Below are positions 1-6,871 of a DNA stretch of 36,986 nucleotides, in pieces. Below the pieces are notes generated by a model, which made no database searches, had not been told where the DNA came from, and saw nothing but the letters and a program-made list of their open reading frames with translations. The stretch is taken from the NCBI GenBank assembly GCA_964467785.1, contig CAYXVB010000012.1:1-36986 (forward strand), given 5' to 3'. Position 1 is the first letter of the stretch; each line of letters begins with the position of its first letter. The translations under genes were made by a program, and so were the position numbers. Source of the DNA: CAYXVB01 sp964467785 (lineage in GTDB: Bacteria; Bdellovibrionota; UBA1018).

Positions 1-1098
1 CGAACCTCCCTGTTGATCAATCTCTACGAACTCACCGAGCCCAATATCGCTGACGCCATCGAAGAGCGCATCCGCGCTGGAGTCCGAGTCGAGATCCTTC
101 AAGAGGGGCATCCGGTGGGAGGGTTTTCGGCGGCCGGACGCGGGATCCAGTCCCGCCTGGTCCAGGTGATGAACGAAACCAACGGGGGAGGCGACCGCTA
201 CTTTCAGATGGACCCGCCCGAAAACGGTTCCAGACGTCGGTACCGTTTCGATCACGCCAAATACATGGTGGTCGACGGCGGCGCGCTCTGGATCGCGTCC
301 GAGAATTTTTCCCCCTCGGGTATGCCCGTTCCCGGTGCCATGGGCAACCGAGGCTGGAGCGCCCTGATCCAAGACAGCGACCTGGGCGAGCATTTCAGCG
401 CGATGTTCCGCGTCGACACCCGCACGGACTTTGGCGATGTCACGGTGCTGGCCGGACAGGCTGTGCGCAAAGGGTATCGCGCGTTCTTTGCCGCACTCGG
501 AGGGATCGCCCCGGCCGATCCGGTGGGCGTGCTCGGCGGCGCCACCCGGACTCTCGACATCGAGCAGATGAACCTCCATCCGGACTGGAAGACGCTGGGT
601 CGCGCTTCGCCTCTCGTGGAAGGCCTGATCGCCGCAGCCCGGAGAGGAGTTCGGGTGCGAGTGCTCCTCAATGACGAACGCGCCTTTTACGACCGGCCGC
701 CTTCGCCTGACCAAAACAACAACGCCGCTCGGGCTTGCGAGGATCCGGACAGCGATGCCTGCGTTTCCCCGGACTCCCCGGCCAAGCGGGATCGGAATCG
801 TGAGACGGTGGACCTTCTTCTCGCGACAGCGGCCCGAGAACATCTGCCGATCCAGGCACGTATCGCGGATCTCAAGGCCATGGGCGTCACCATCATCCAT
901 AACAAGGGAATGATCGTGGACAATCGCCATGTATTGGTGAGCTCGATCAATTGGAACGAAAACTCCGTGACGCGAAACCGCGAAGCCGCGGTGGCGATCA
1001 ACAGCCTCCAAGCGGCCAACTATTTCGGCAATCTTTTTGAGCGCGACTGGCGCGCCAGCGCGAACAAAGCGCGTCTGAAACCTCGCGACCGCTTCTAG
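1..1098 (+). CDS. Phospholipase D-family protein, 5' end cut by window edge
   Basis: The frame is open to base 1, so the gene probably starts outside the window; the first in-window start is a TTG at 13 with no convincing ribosome site. Counting from that TTG, two HxKxxxxD (HKD) motifs are visible: H81-K83-D88 and H296-K298-D303. Each is followed by the usual serine/asparagine stretch (SENFSPSG and SSINWNENS). Two HKD motifs form the single active site of the phospholipase D superfamily, which includes cardiolipin synthases, phosphatidyltransferases and some nucleases, and which works through a phospho-histidine intermediate. The substrate cannot be told from the sequence. The missing N-terminus may carry a signal peptide. 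Family call strong, exact function open. Confidence 0.85.
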   Translation, partial: RTSLLINLYELTEPNIADAIEERIRAGVRVEILQEGHPVGGFSAAGRGIQSRLVQVMNETNGGGDRYFQMDPPENGSRRRYRFDHAKYMVVDGGALWIASENFSPSGMPVPGAMGNRGWSALIQDSDLGEHFSAMFRVDTRTDFGDVTVLAGQAVRKGYRAFFAALGGIAPADPVGVLGGATRTLDIEQMNLHPDWKTLGRASPLVEGLIAAARRGVRVRVLLNDERAFYDRPPSPDQNNNAARACEDPDSDACVSPDSPAKRDRNRETVDLLLATAAREHLPIQARIADLKAMGVTIIHNKGMIVDNRHVLVSSINWNENSVTRNREAAVAINSLQAANYFGNLFERDWRASANKARLKPRDRF

Positions 1099-1212
1099 AG
1101 CTCCCCCTAAGGGGATCTCCTCGGGGCCCGCCATTTTGGAACTCGACGCCGACTGATTGCGCCCTCGCGAGACGGGCGATTCAGGCATCGTCGCTCCGAT
1201 TTGCAACCTCCA

Positions 1213-1245
1213 TTGGGTGGAACTCGGTTTTTGAGCTCCACCCAA
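1213..1245 (+). promoter_or_regulatory. Inverted repeat abutting the ribosome site of the 63-aa gene
   Basis: The 13-nt arms at 1213-1225 and 1233-1245 are complementary at 12 of 13 positions, around a 7-nt loop (ggttttt). The right arm runs into the Shine-Dalgarno AAAGGAGG (1244-1251). In RNA this would form a strong hairpin next to the ribosome site. It is not followed by a T-run, so it does not look like an ordinary terminator of the upstream gene. A translational control role is inference. Confidence 0.45.
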
Positions 1246-1258
1246 AGGAGGTCTATCT

Positions 1259-1450
1259 ATGACCGAAAAGAAAGCAGCCGAACGGCCACCTTCCGAAGAG
1301 CGTCGCGAAAAAGTCGTGCTCCCGCGTGAGATCCGCAGTCCGCGTGCCGCCTATTCGGGGATCGAGCCCACTCAGGCGCAGGAAACCTCGCGTCGTCGGG
1401 AGCGCGCCGGCGCGCTACGCCTGAAAAATCGCTCCCGTCAGATCAAGTGA
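1259..1450 (+). CDS. Small highly charged hypothetical protein (63 aa)
   Basis: I do not recognise this protein. It is rich in Arg, Glu and Lys, has no cysteine, no membrane segment and no signal peptide, so it is probably cytoplasmic and may bind nucleic acid or be largely disordered. Its reality as a gene rests mainly on a strong ribosome site, AAAGGAGG at 1244-1251, 7 nt before the ATG. A long inverted repeat lies immediately upstream and touches that site. It converges on the outer-membrane protein gene that ends at 1471. Confidence 0.55.
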   Translation: MTEKKAAERPPSEERREKVVLPREIRSPRAAYSGIEPTQAQETSRRRERAGALRLKNRSRQIK

Positions 1451-1470
1451 GCTTCAAGCGGCTTCCGGAA

Positions 1471-2016
1471 TTAGAAGTAAAAGCGCACGCCGATCCCAGC
1501 GTTGAGCATCGCGAAGGTCCCCGGAATGATGCCGATCCCCGGCGCAAGCTCGAGAAATACCCCGATCGGAGGCCCGGAAGGAATCCATTCGAGTCCCAGG
1601 GGAATACGAAGTCCAAGCCCAAGCGAGGACGACGTGCCCGTGGTGTCGACGTAAAGGGCTTTTTGCGTGCGTGTGGCGCGCGTTGAAGCCAGTAGGAGTC
1701 CACCTACGCCGATATAGGGCCTGAGATCGGAAAGGAAACGCTTGAACTCCGCGTCTTTTCCTCCTCCGCCCGGGTGGATGTTGAAGTGATAGAGATAATC
1801 GCCGTAGATCAGCACGAAGTCGCTCAGCGCGTACGCCAAGCCCCCATCGATCGCGGAGCGCGAATCCATCCAGTGCTTGACGGTGATGCCTGTGGGATCC
1901 CCGAGCACGATGCCAAGGCCCGTGTTGCCATGGGGCGCGGCTGCCTGCGCGGATCCAAAGAGCATGCAGAAAGACAACAGAAGAAGCGAAGCGGATCTCT
2001 TGAAGATTTTCCTCAT
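1471..2016 (-). CDS. Predicted outer-membrane beta-barrel protein (181 aa)
   Basis: A signal peptide is visible: a basic start (MRKIFKR), a leucine-rich core and an Ala-x-Ala end (AQAAA). The mature part is glycine-rich with alternating hydrophobic residues and ends in aromatic Phe (GVRFYF), the pattern of an outer-membrane barrel recognised by the BAM complex. No family could be named. The frame can be extended 12 nt to a TTG at 2028, but the ATG at 2016 gives a better signal peptide and is preferred. It reads away from the neighbouring + strand barrel gene at 2155. Confidence 0.7.
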   Translation of the reverse strand: MRKIFKRSASLLLLSFCMLFGSAQAAAPHGNTGLGIVLGDPTGITVKHWMDSRSAIDGGLAYALSDFVLIYGDYLYHFNIHPGGGGKDAEFKRFLSDLRPYIGVGGLLLASTRATRTQKALYVDTTGTSSSLGLGLRIPLGLEWIPSGPPIGVFLELAPGIGIIPGTFAMLNAGIGVRFYF

Positions 2017-2154
2017 GGCTTCAGACAATAGATCAGCGGAGGACTGAGTTCAATGCTGCAGCAAATGCCGTCCGCATCCTTTTTGCGCGATCTTTACGGG
2101 CGGCCACGTCGCGGGGAATCCCTCTTGCTTCCGTACGGGCGGAGGAACCGCTCG

Positions 2155-2802
2155 ATGCCCAGTCTCAATATGAAAACAAAAAGCTTTCTGACTCCCGTCG
2201 GGATCGGAATGACCCTGGTTCTTTGCGCGCCGCAGGTATTCGCGCAGTCGGAGAGCGAGGGCGGGACGTCAATCGAGTCCACCGCGGATATACCGTCCTC
2301 GACGGAAGTCACGCAGCAGGCCAACAACTACTTCGGCGGCCAACTCGGTGCTGGCGTACTCGGCTCCAGCGGGGGGGCTCACCTTAACTTCGGGTTGCAG
2401 CTCGGCAGGAAGATCCTGCCCAGCATCTCCACCCACTTCATCGCAGGTTTGTTCTTCGATCATATTAGCCGCGGTTCCATCAACAGCCAGGATGATCCCA
2501 GCGGCGGTCTCAACCTCGACTCCAACCTTAACTTCTATGGGGTCGAGGGCGACTACCTGCTGTCACAACTGGTGCCGGGCGCTCAAGTCGGTCTCAAACT
2601 GGCGTTAGGCAATAATAACGTGTCCGTCAATGGAGTCTCCAGTTCTTCGACGGATCTCTATCTGGGTCCAAAAGTCGCATATGACGTGGGCATCGGCGGA
2701 GGTCTGACCGGGGGTCTAGAGGGCAACATCCTCTTTGGCACCGGCACGGACTCCCGGACCACCACCAGCATTCTTGGCACGTTGAAATATTGGCTGGGCT
2801 GA
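2155..2802 (+). CDS. Predicted outer-membrane beta-barrel protein (215 aa)
   Basis: The product has an N-terminal signal peptide ending near VFAQ, then a low-complexity Ser/Glu/Thr stretch, then a glycine-rich barrel-like domain with alternating hydrophobic residues that ends in YWLG. The family is not recognised; small porin-like or OmpA-barrel-like proteins look similar. The frame is open from 2053, but GGAGGA at 2141-2146 lies 8 nt before the ATG at 2155, so that start is chosen. An ATG at 2170 would also give a good signal peptide. A small lipoprotein gene follows after 27 nt and is probably co-transcribed. Confidence 0.7.
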   Translation: MPSLNMKTKSFLTPVGIGMTLVLCAPQVFAQSESEGGTSIESTADIPSSTEVTQQANNYFGGQLGAGVLGSSGGAHLNFGLQLGRKILPSISTHFIAGLFFDHISRGSINSQDDPSGGLNLDSNLNFYGVEGDYLLSQLVPGAQVGLKLALGNNNVSVNGVSSSSTDLYLGPKVAYDVGIGGGLTGGLEGNILFGTGTDSRTTTSILGTLKYWLG

Positions 2803-2829
2803 GACCGACCCAGGAAGGATACCCGACAC

Positions 2830-3048
2830 ATGACTCAAAAGACGAATCTCAAACAAAGACTGCTCCGCGTGGCCGCACTACTGGCTGCACTGACCGCTGT
2901 CTCCGCGTGCAATCCCAACAGTCGTCAATCCGGAGGCCAGAGCGGCGATTCCAGCGGTTCGACAATCGGCACTACCGGCGATTCGCAGCAACCCGGCCAA
3001 CAACCCGCAGCCACGGCAACTCCGGGCGGCGTCTCCTCCGGAAAGTAA
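2830..3048 (+). CDS. Small lipoprotein (72 aa)
   Basis: The signal peptide ends in a lipobox, Val-Ser-Ala-Cys, with the lipidated Cys at residue 27. The mature part is only about 46 residues of Ser, Gly, Gln, Pro and Thr, with no recognisable domain, and is probably an unstructured peptide tethered to a membrane. The ribosome site AGGAAGGA (2812-2819) lies 10 nt before the ATG. It sits directly downstream of a barrel gene on the same strand. No function can be assigned. Confidence 0.7.
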   Translation: MTQKTNLKQRLLRVAALLAALTAVSACNPNSRQSGGQSGDSSGSTIGTTGDSQQPGQQPAATATPGGVSSGK

Positions 3049-3102
3049 AGGAGGACAAGCTTCCGAAGCGAATCTGGCCCGCCCCGGTCCGGCCCCGAGC
3101 GA

Positions 3103-3567
3103 TCAGGGTCGCGCCGGGGTGATGAAAGTGTCCAGATCCCCGCAGATCCGCCCGATCTTGTCGTGCTCAATGCAGACTGTATTGGTGATGATGCGGCCCG
3201 CGGGCTCGTTCGGAACGATCTTCACCTGGAAGCGAGCCTCGCCACCTGAGGGCCGGAGATCCACGGGGGGCCACATGACCTTGCCCACCGGCAGATGGAT
3301 CACTTCAAGGGGCGTGGGAGTCGCCGAACGAAACTGTACCCGTCGCGGAAGGAAATTCGTGACCCGCGCGCCTGCGAGATCGCAGCGGTCTCCGGCTTCC
3401 GCGTTCGCGTTAAAGATGCGGATCTCATAGGTCAGCTCCGCGCCCGCCTCCGCCTGCGAAGGGCCGTCCTGGCGGATGAGCACCCCCTGACATTCCCACG
3501 CGGCCGCCGGGAGCGGGGAGAGCAGGGCTGCGGCCAGTGTCACGTTCACGATCCAATTGCTTCTCAT
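3103..3567 (-). CDS. Secreted DUF11-like beta-sandwich protein (154 aa)
   Basis: A signal peptide runs to about residue 23 (LPAAAW). The mature part matches the pattern of the DUF11/conserved-repeat fold: a 'AGAELTYEIRIFNAN' strand, an asymmetric turn, a 'VTNFLPRRVQF' strand and a closing 'IITNTVCIEHD' strand. Such domains are Ig-like beta-sandwiches in surface and cell-wall proteins. Four cysteines remain after processing and could form two disulfides. AAAGGAAA lies just upstream of the ATG. The gene is 25 nt downstream of the SGNH hydrolase gene on the same strand, so the two are likely co-transcribed. Confidence 0.6.
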   Translation of the reverse strand: MRSNWIVNVTLAAALLSPLPAAAWECQGVLIRQDGPSQAEAGAELTYEIRIFNANAEAGDRCDLAGARVTNFLPRRVQFRSATPTPLEVIHLPVGKVMWPPVDLRPSGGEARFQVKIVPNEPAGRIITNTVCIEHDKIGRICGDLDTFITPARP

Positions 3568-3592
3568 ACCGGGAGTTTCCTTTCAGTTCACT

Positions 3593-4564
3593 TCAATTGA
3601 ACCAAGGCTGGTCTTTCCAAACCTCGAGCGAGAGCTGCTCCTGGCCTTTTTTTCCGGGATGGAAGCAGTCAGCCGCCATGATGTCGATCGGGATGGAGAG
3701 GTGATAGAGGCGCGAAGTGTAGCGCAGATCCAGGTTGGGGAATTGCGCACGCGCCTCGGTGGCCACGCTTTGCAGCAGACGGTTGACGTTTTCGACGATT
3801 TGCATGGAATCGCCGTACTCGTCCCAATTGTTCCAGAGCAGCCTCGGATTGCAGAACTTCAGAATGTTATTTCGTACGGTCTTGCAGCTCAGCCCGAAGA
3901 GCGTGATGTGATTGCGGATCGCGTCCTCGCCCAGATCGGGGATCCGGGGAATCCCGACCACTAGGACGCGGATCGGATCGTTCTGACGGATCGAAGCGAG
4001 TCGAGCGAGCGCCGCCAGCAGCTGGACGCGCATCTTAGGGATCGGTGTGCCTGACTTTGATCCACAGGCATCATTGGCGCCAATGAGCAGTGTGACATAG
4101 TAAAGGGATTCGTAACGACCCGATTCCATGGTCTCGACAACCCGCTCGACCTGGGGTGCCAGGTCAACCGCTTGGTCCCCGGGCCAGGCCATATTGAGGA
4201 CTTCCAAGGCGCGTCCTGGCTCATTTTTACGCAGCCAAGAACCCAATAGCCGGTACTGCGAGCGGATCTTCGTGCCCGAGGCCCAAGAATAGGTGTGCTT
4301 ATTGGTGATGACTCGATTGGAGTCGACACGCTGGTCCGCCCATTTGCGTACTCTTTCCTCAGGAGTCCCTTCAAGCGGGATCGGCACGTCGGCCAAGGAG
4401 CCGGCAGAGATAGAGTCGCCCAGCACCGCCATGAGGTAGGGTTTTTTTCGCGCTTTGCCAAAGGCGTAGACATCCCCCTGCGGCCAAAACGCAAACCCAC
4501 AGGCAGCAAGCAACGCGGTGACCTGGAGGAACTGGAAAAGTTTTGCCTCGTTTTTCGTGCGCAC
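3593..4564 (-). CDS. SGNH/GDSL-family hydrolase, probable lipoprotein
   Basis: The SGNH hydrolase blocks are present. Numbered from the GTG at 4564, they are block I GDSIS with nucleophile Ser51, the GAND motif with Asn164, and DCFH near the C-terminus giving Asp299 and His302. Family members are esterases, lipases or carbohydrate acetyl-esterases acting on envelope or exported substrates; the substrate here is unknown. The frame extends to an ATG at 4675, but that start would lie upstream of the pilin terminator hairpin and encode part of it. The GTG at 4564 instead yields a compact signal with lipobox Leu-Ala-Ala-Cys (Cys22). Neither start has a clear ribosome site, so the start is uncertain. 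A secreted DUF11-like protein follows. Confidence 0.75.
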   Translation of the reverse strand: MRTKNEAKLFQFLQVTALLAACGFAFWPQGDVYAFGKARKKPYLMAVLGDSISAGSLADVPIPLEGTPEERVRKWADQRVDSNRVITNKHTYSWASGTKIRSQYRLLGSWLRKNEPGRALEVLNMAWPGDQAVDLAPQVERVVETMESGRYESLYYVTLLIGANDACGSKSGTPIPKMRVQLLAALARLASIRQNDPIRVLVVGIPRIPDLGEDAIRNHITLFGLSCKTVRNNILKFCNPRLLWNNWDEYGDSMQIVENVNRLLQSVATEARAQFPNLDLRYTSRLYHLSIPIDIMAADCFHPGKKGQEQLSLEVWKDQPWFN

Positions 4565-4631
4565 ACCGGGCAGCCAAGCAAAGCCCGAACCATGACGAGC
4601 CGCCCGGAACAACGCCTCGAGGCAAACAGAA

Positions 4632-4670
4632 GAAAAAAAGGCGGCGGCATCCCATACGGGTGCCGCCGCC
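4632..4670 (-). terminator. Rho-independent terminator of pilin copy A
   Basis: A perfect 10-bp stem (GGCGGCGGCA paired with TGCCGCCGCC) at 4640-4670 has an inner CCC/GGG helix around ATAC. On the minus strand it is followed by a T-run (4639-4633). It lies 14 nt past the stop codon of the pilin gene. Its inner loop is in the opposite orientation to that of the second pilin terminator. Confidence 0.85.
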
Positions 4671-4684
4671 TTCAAAAGAAGAGA

Positions 4685-4951
4685 TTACAGGACTGCAGCG
4701 GTATTGATGAGCGCTTTGTTCTGGTCAATCGTCCAGGCGTCGTTGCCGACCTGAGTTGTCGAGACGTTGCCCGTCGATCTGACCGTGAAAGTCGACTTGG
4801 TCAGAACGGTGCNNNNNNNNNNNNNNNNNNNNNNNNNNNNNNNNNNNNNNNNNNNNNNNNNNNNNNNNNNNNNNNNNNNNNNNNNNNNNNNNNNNNNNNN
4901 NNNNNNNNNNNNTTCTTCCGAATACATGCGTTTCAGTTTGGAAAATGTCAT
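4685..4951 (-). CDS. pilA: Type IVa major pilin, copy A (interrupted by assembly gap)
   Basis: The visible ends are those of a type IV pilin: the leader MTFSKLKRMYSEE before the gap, and after it a 43-residue C-terminal stretch identical to copy B except Gln for Glu near the end. The hydrophobic N-terminal helix and most of the globular domain fall in the 100-N gap, so I cannot say whether the copy is intact. It lies 103 nt downstream of copy B's stop (5110) on the same strand and has its own terminator on each side. Co-transcription with copy B is therefore limited and a separate promoter is likely. No strong promoter could be picked out between 4957 and 5054. Confidence 0.8.
   Translation of the reverse strand: MTFSKLKRMYSEEXXXXXXXXXXXXXXXXXXXXXXXXXXXXXXXXXXTVLTKSTFTVRSTGNVSTTQVGNDAWTIDQNKALINTAAVL
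4813..4912. other. Assembly gap (100 N)
   Basis: Exactly 100 Ns, the conventional placeholder for a gap of unknown length, inside pilin copy A. By alignment to copy B the missing sequence should be near 424 nt if the copies are the same length. The gap most likely results from the near-identical tandem repeat. Confidence 0.97.
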
Positions 4952-5053
4952 GCTCATACGTCCCTTCTATCGAGCCATTAGGCCAAGAATTACTACTCTT
5001 TATAGAGTAACATCGGCAAAAGACGTGCGGCAACTGGGTCTTGGTGGACTCGA

Positions 5054-5093
5054 TCAAAAAAGAAAACGGCGGCACCCGTATGGGATGCCGCCG
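5054..5093 (-). terminator. Rho-independent terminator of pilin copy B
   Basis: An 8-bp stem, CGGCGGCA paired with TGCCGCCG, at 5067-5093 has an inner CCC/GGG helix around GTAT. On the minus strand it is followed by a T-rich run (gttttcttttttg). It lies 16 nt past the pilin stop. Its core is the reverse complement of the core of the copy A terminator. Confidence 0.85.
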
Positions 5094-5102
5094 CCATCAA
5101 GA

Positions 5103-5716
5103 GAAGAGATTACAGGACTGCAGCGGTATTGATGAGCGCTTTGTTCTCGTCAATCGTCCAGGCATCATTGCCGACCTGAGTCGTCGAGACGTTGCCCGTC
5201 GATCTGACCGTGAAAGTCGACTTGGTCAGAACGGTGCCCAAGTTGGCCTGCGTAGGCATCGTGGCGCCTGGATTGGCCCGGATGTTCGGCAGATAGTGGG
5301 TGACGTTTACGGCTGCCGCGCAGGCCGTCCCGCAGGTGCTCGGACCTGACCAGGACTGGCAAGCGCAAGAGACGCCGCCGCTCTCGCCGCAGGTGGTGTT
5401 GGCGGCGTTGGCGTTAGTCCAGCCGTGGCCGTAGTAGCGCTTGGCGCCTTCCGGAGCGTAGCCGATCGCCGCCAGGCAGGAGGAGAAGTTGTTGTTCTCC
5501 GTGGCGAACGCTTTCTCCGCCGTGTAGATCGCCGAAAGCGCGACCTTGGCCTCGCTCTGGCGAGCTTTGGCTTGGTATTTCTGATAATTCGGAATCGCTA
5601 CCGCAGCGAGAATTCCGATGATCGCGACAACCACCATCAGCTCCACCAGGGTGAAGCCGGATTCTTCCGAATACATGCGTTTCAGTTTGGAAAATGTCAT
5701 GCTCATACGTCCCTTC
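5103..5716 (-). repeat. Direct repeat unit B (intact pilin gene copy)
   Basis: The intact partner of the unit at 4678-4967. The matching block covers the coding region and about 16 nt upstream including the ribosome site; the promoter regions differ. Confidence 0.85.
5110..5700 (-). CDS. pilA: Type IVa major pilin, copy B
   Basis: Type IV pilin subunit, assembled in the inner membrane into pili for twitching, adhesion or prey/host contact. The prepilin peptidase site is ESG|FTLVEL after a 15-residue leader. The mature protein has Phe1 and Glu5, then the hydrophobic helix VVVAIIGILAAVAIPNY. The globular part carries six cysteines, four of them packed in VSCAC and STCGTAC, an unusually Cys-rich head. 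Of the candidate starts, the ATG at 5700 is 9 nt from AAGGGA, while the ATG at 5706 is only 3 nt from it. pilGHI-like genes are divergent on the other side of the promoter region. Confidence 0.93.
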   Translation of the reverse strand: MTFSKLKRMYSEESGFTLVELMVVVAIIGILAAVAIPNYQKYQAKARQSEAKVALSAIYTAEKAFATENNNFSSCLAAIGYAPEGAKRYYGHGWTNANAANTTCGESGGVSCACQSWSGPSTCGTACAAAVNVTHYLPNIRANPGATMPTQANLGTVLTKSTFTVRSTGNVSTTQVGNDAWTIDENKALINTAAVL

Positions 5717-5783
5717 ATCAAACAGCAAAGCCAGGTTATGTTTTTCAATCGAACGGAAAAGTTAGATTGAATGCTTAAGAGAT

Positions 5784-5811
5784 AGTATAACTAGGAAAAC
5801 AATTGCAGCAA
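5784..5811 (-). promoter_or_regulatory. pilA: Candidate sigma-70-type promoter for pilin copy B
   Basis: On the minus strand, TTGCTG (5811-5806) and TATACT (5789-5784) are 16 nt apart, giving a leader of about 75 nt to the pilin start. I looked for a sigma-54 GG-N10-GC element, common for pilA genes, and did not find a convincing one. Read by eye only. Confidence 0.4.
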
Positions 5812-5857
5812 CTATGTCTGCTCGGACACAGATCCGGAAGACGGAGAGTCACACGGC

Positions 5858-6847
5858 ATGGCATCCAAAATTGTGAAACCTGCTATAATTAACGCATCTG
5901 GTGCCGCTCTCAAGCAAACGATCACGATCGCCTCGTCGATAGTGCTTATCCCGATCGTGACCACTCTCCTCAATACCGCCCTCACTCATGACAGCAGCCG
6001 GCAGCAAGACCCCGCGATCAAGCCGGAAGCCCTCGCCAAAAGACTGAACCCCAAGATGATCCAAGTCCTCAGCTTCGGGCACACCCCGACCGTCACGGAC
6101 TGGATCTGGATCGAGGGCCTGCTGGATCCGACTTTGACCCATGTGAAGAAAGGGGAGCACGCGGATCTCTTTTACGTCGCCAACCTCGTCACCGACATCG
6201 ACCGGGCTAATATGACGGCGTACATCGCGAGCGCTATGCTTTTGACGGTCGTGCGAAACGACAACACGGGGGCCAGGGACCTCCTCGTCAAGGCGGGGGA
6301 ATTCGATCAACGGGAACTCAAGAACTACCCCGAGGACTTCCGTAAACGATTCTGGAACCAGCGCTGGGCGATCTATCTCACGCTCGCCTATGTGCATCTC
6401 TTCGAGCTCAACGACATGAGCAGCGCCGCGAAAGCGTTTCAGGACGCCGCGAAAATCCCGGGAGCGCCGGAATACCTCAAGCAACTCTCCGAGCGCTTTC
6501 AACGGCCCGGCGGACAATATGAGGTCGGGCTCCGGTTGATCAATTTCATGCTACCTGAGGCCAAGAAACCCGAAGCCCGGGAAGCGCTCGAGAGAAAGAA
6601 GTACTTTCTCAATATCGCGCGCTACCGCGCGGAAGCGGATCAGGCGTTTCGAAACTACCTTTCCACCCAACCCCGCTACCGATCCAAGCTGGACATCCCC
6701 GCGAGCGAGTTGAACGCTTATTGGAAGGCGTTCCGGAAGAGCAACCAGGTGCCGGCGGTCGATCCGTGGGGCGGAAAACTCTATTTGGATGAAACCGGCC
6801 ATGTTGCCACGACAACTCCCTATGAAAAAGTCTTCGGACTCGAATAA
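5858..6847 (+). CDS. pilG: PilG-like membrane-anchored protein
   Basis: A 329-aa protein with one N-terminal membrane segment (about residues 20-42), then a mostly helical periplasmic part that includes repeat-like stretches (SSAAKAFQDAAKIPGAPEYL). In Myxococcus xanthus, PilG, PilH and PilI are encoded beside pilA; PilH is an ABC ATPase needed for pilus biogenesis. The same layout here (membrane protein, ABC ATPase, ABC permease, next to pilins) is the main reason for the name; the sequence alone has no diagnostic motif. The Shine-Dalgarno CGGAGAG (5842-5848) is 9 nt from the ATG. Divergent from pilin copy B. The name is inferred. Confidence 0.6.
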   Translation: MASKIVKPAIINASGAALKQTITIASSIVLIPIVTTLLNTALTHDSSRQQDPAIKPEALAKRLNPKMIQVLSFGHTPTVTDWIWIEGLLDPTLTHVKKGEHADLFYVANLVTDIDRANMTAYIASAMLLTVVRNDNTGARDLLVKAGEFDQRELKNYPEDFRKRFWNQRWAIYLTLAYVHLFELNDMSSAAKAFQDAAKIPGAPEYLKQLSERFQRPGGQYEVGLRLINFMLPEAKKPEAREALERKKYFLNIARYRAEADQAFRNYLSTQPRYRSKLDIPASELNAYWKAFRKSNQVPAVDPWGGKLYLDETGHVATTTPYEKVFGLE

Positions 6848-6871
6848 GATGCAGAAACAAAGAAGGCCCGT

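Larger units (their letters stand above)
4678..4967 (-). repeat. Direct repeat unit A (pilin gene copy, contains assembly gap)
   Basis: This unit matches 5103-5716. Over the 128 nt at the 3' coding end (4685-4812 against 5110-5237) I count 4 differences, about 97% identity. Homology ends abruptly after 'cgtcccttc' upstream of the start. Aligning both flanks of the N-run to the intact copy predicts about 424 hidden bases where 100 Ns are shown. Confidence 0.85.

Noticed and set aside
5701..5858. Sigma-54 promoter for pilA
   Set aside because: I looked for GG-N10-GC with TGGC/TTGC context on both strands because pilA genes often use sigma-54, and found no acceptable match; a sigma-70-like element fits better.
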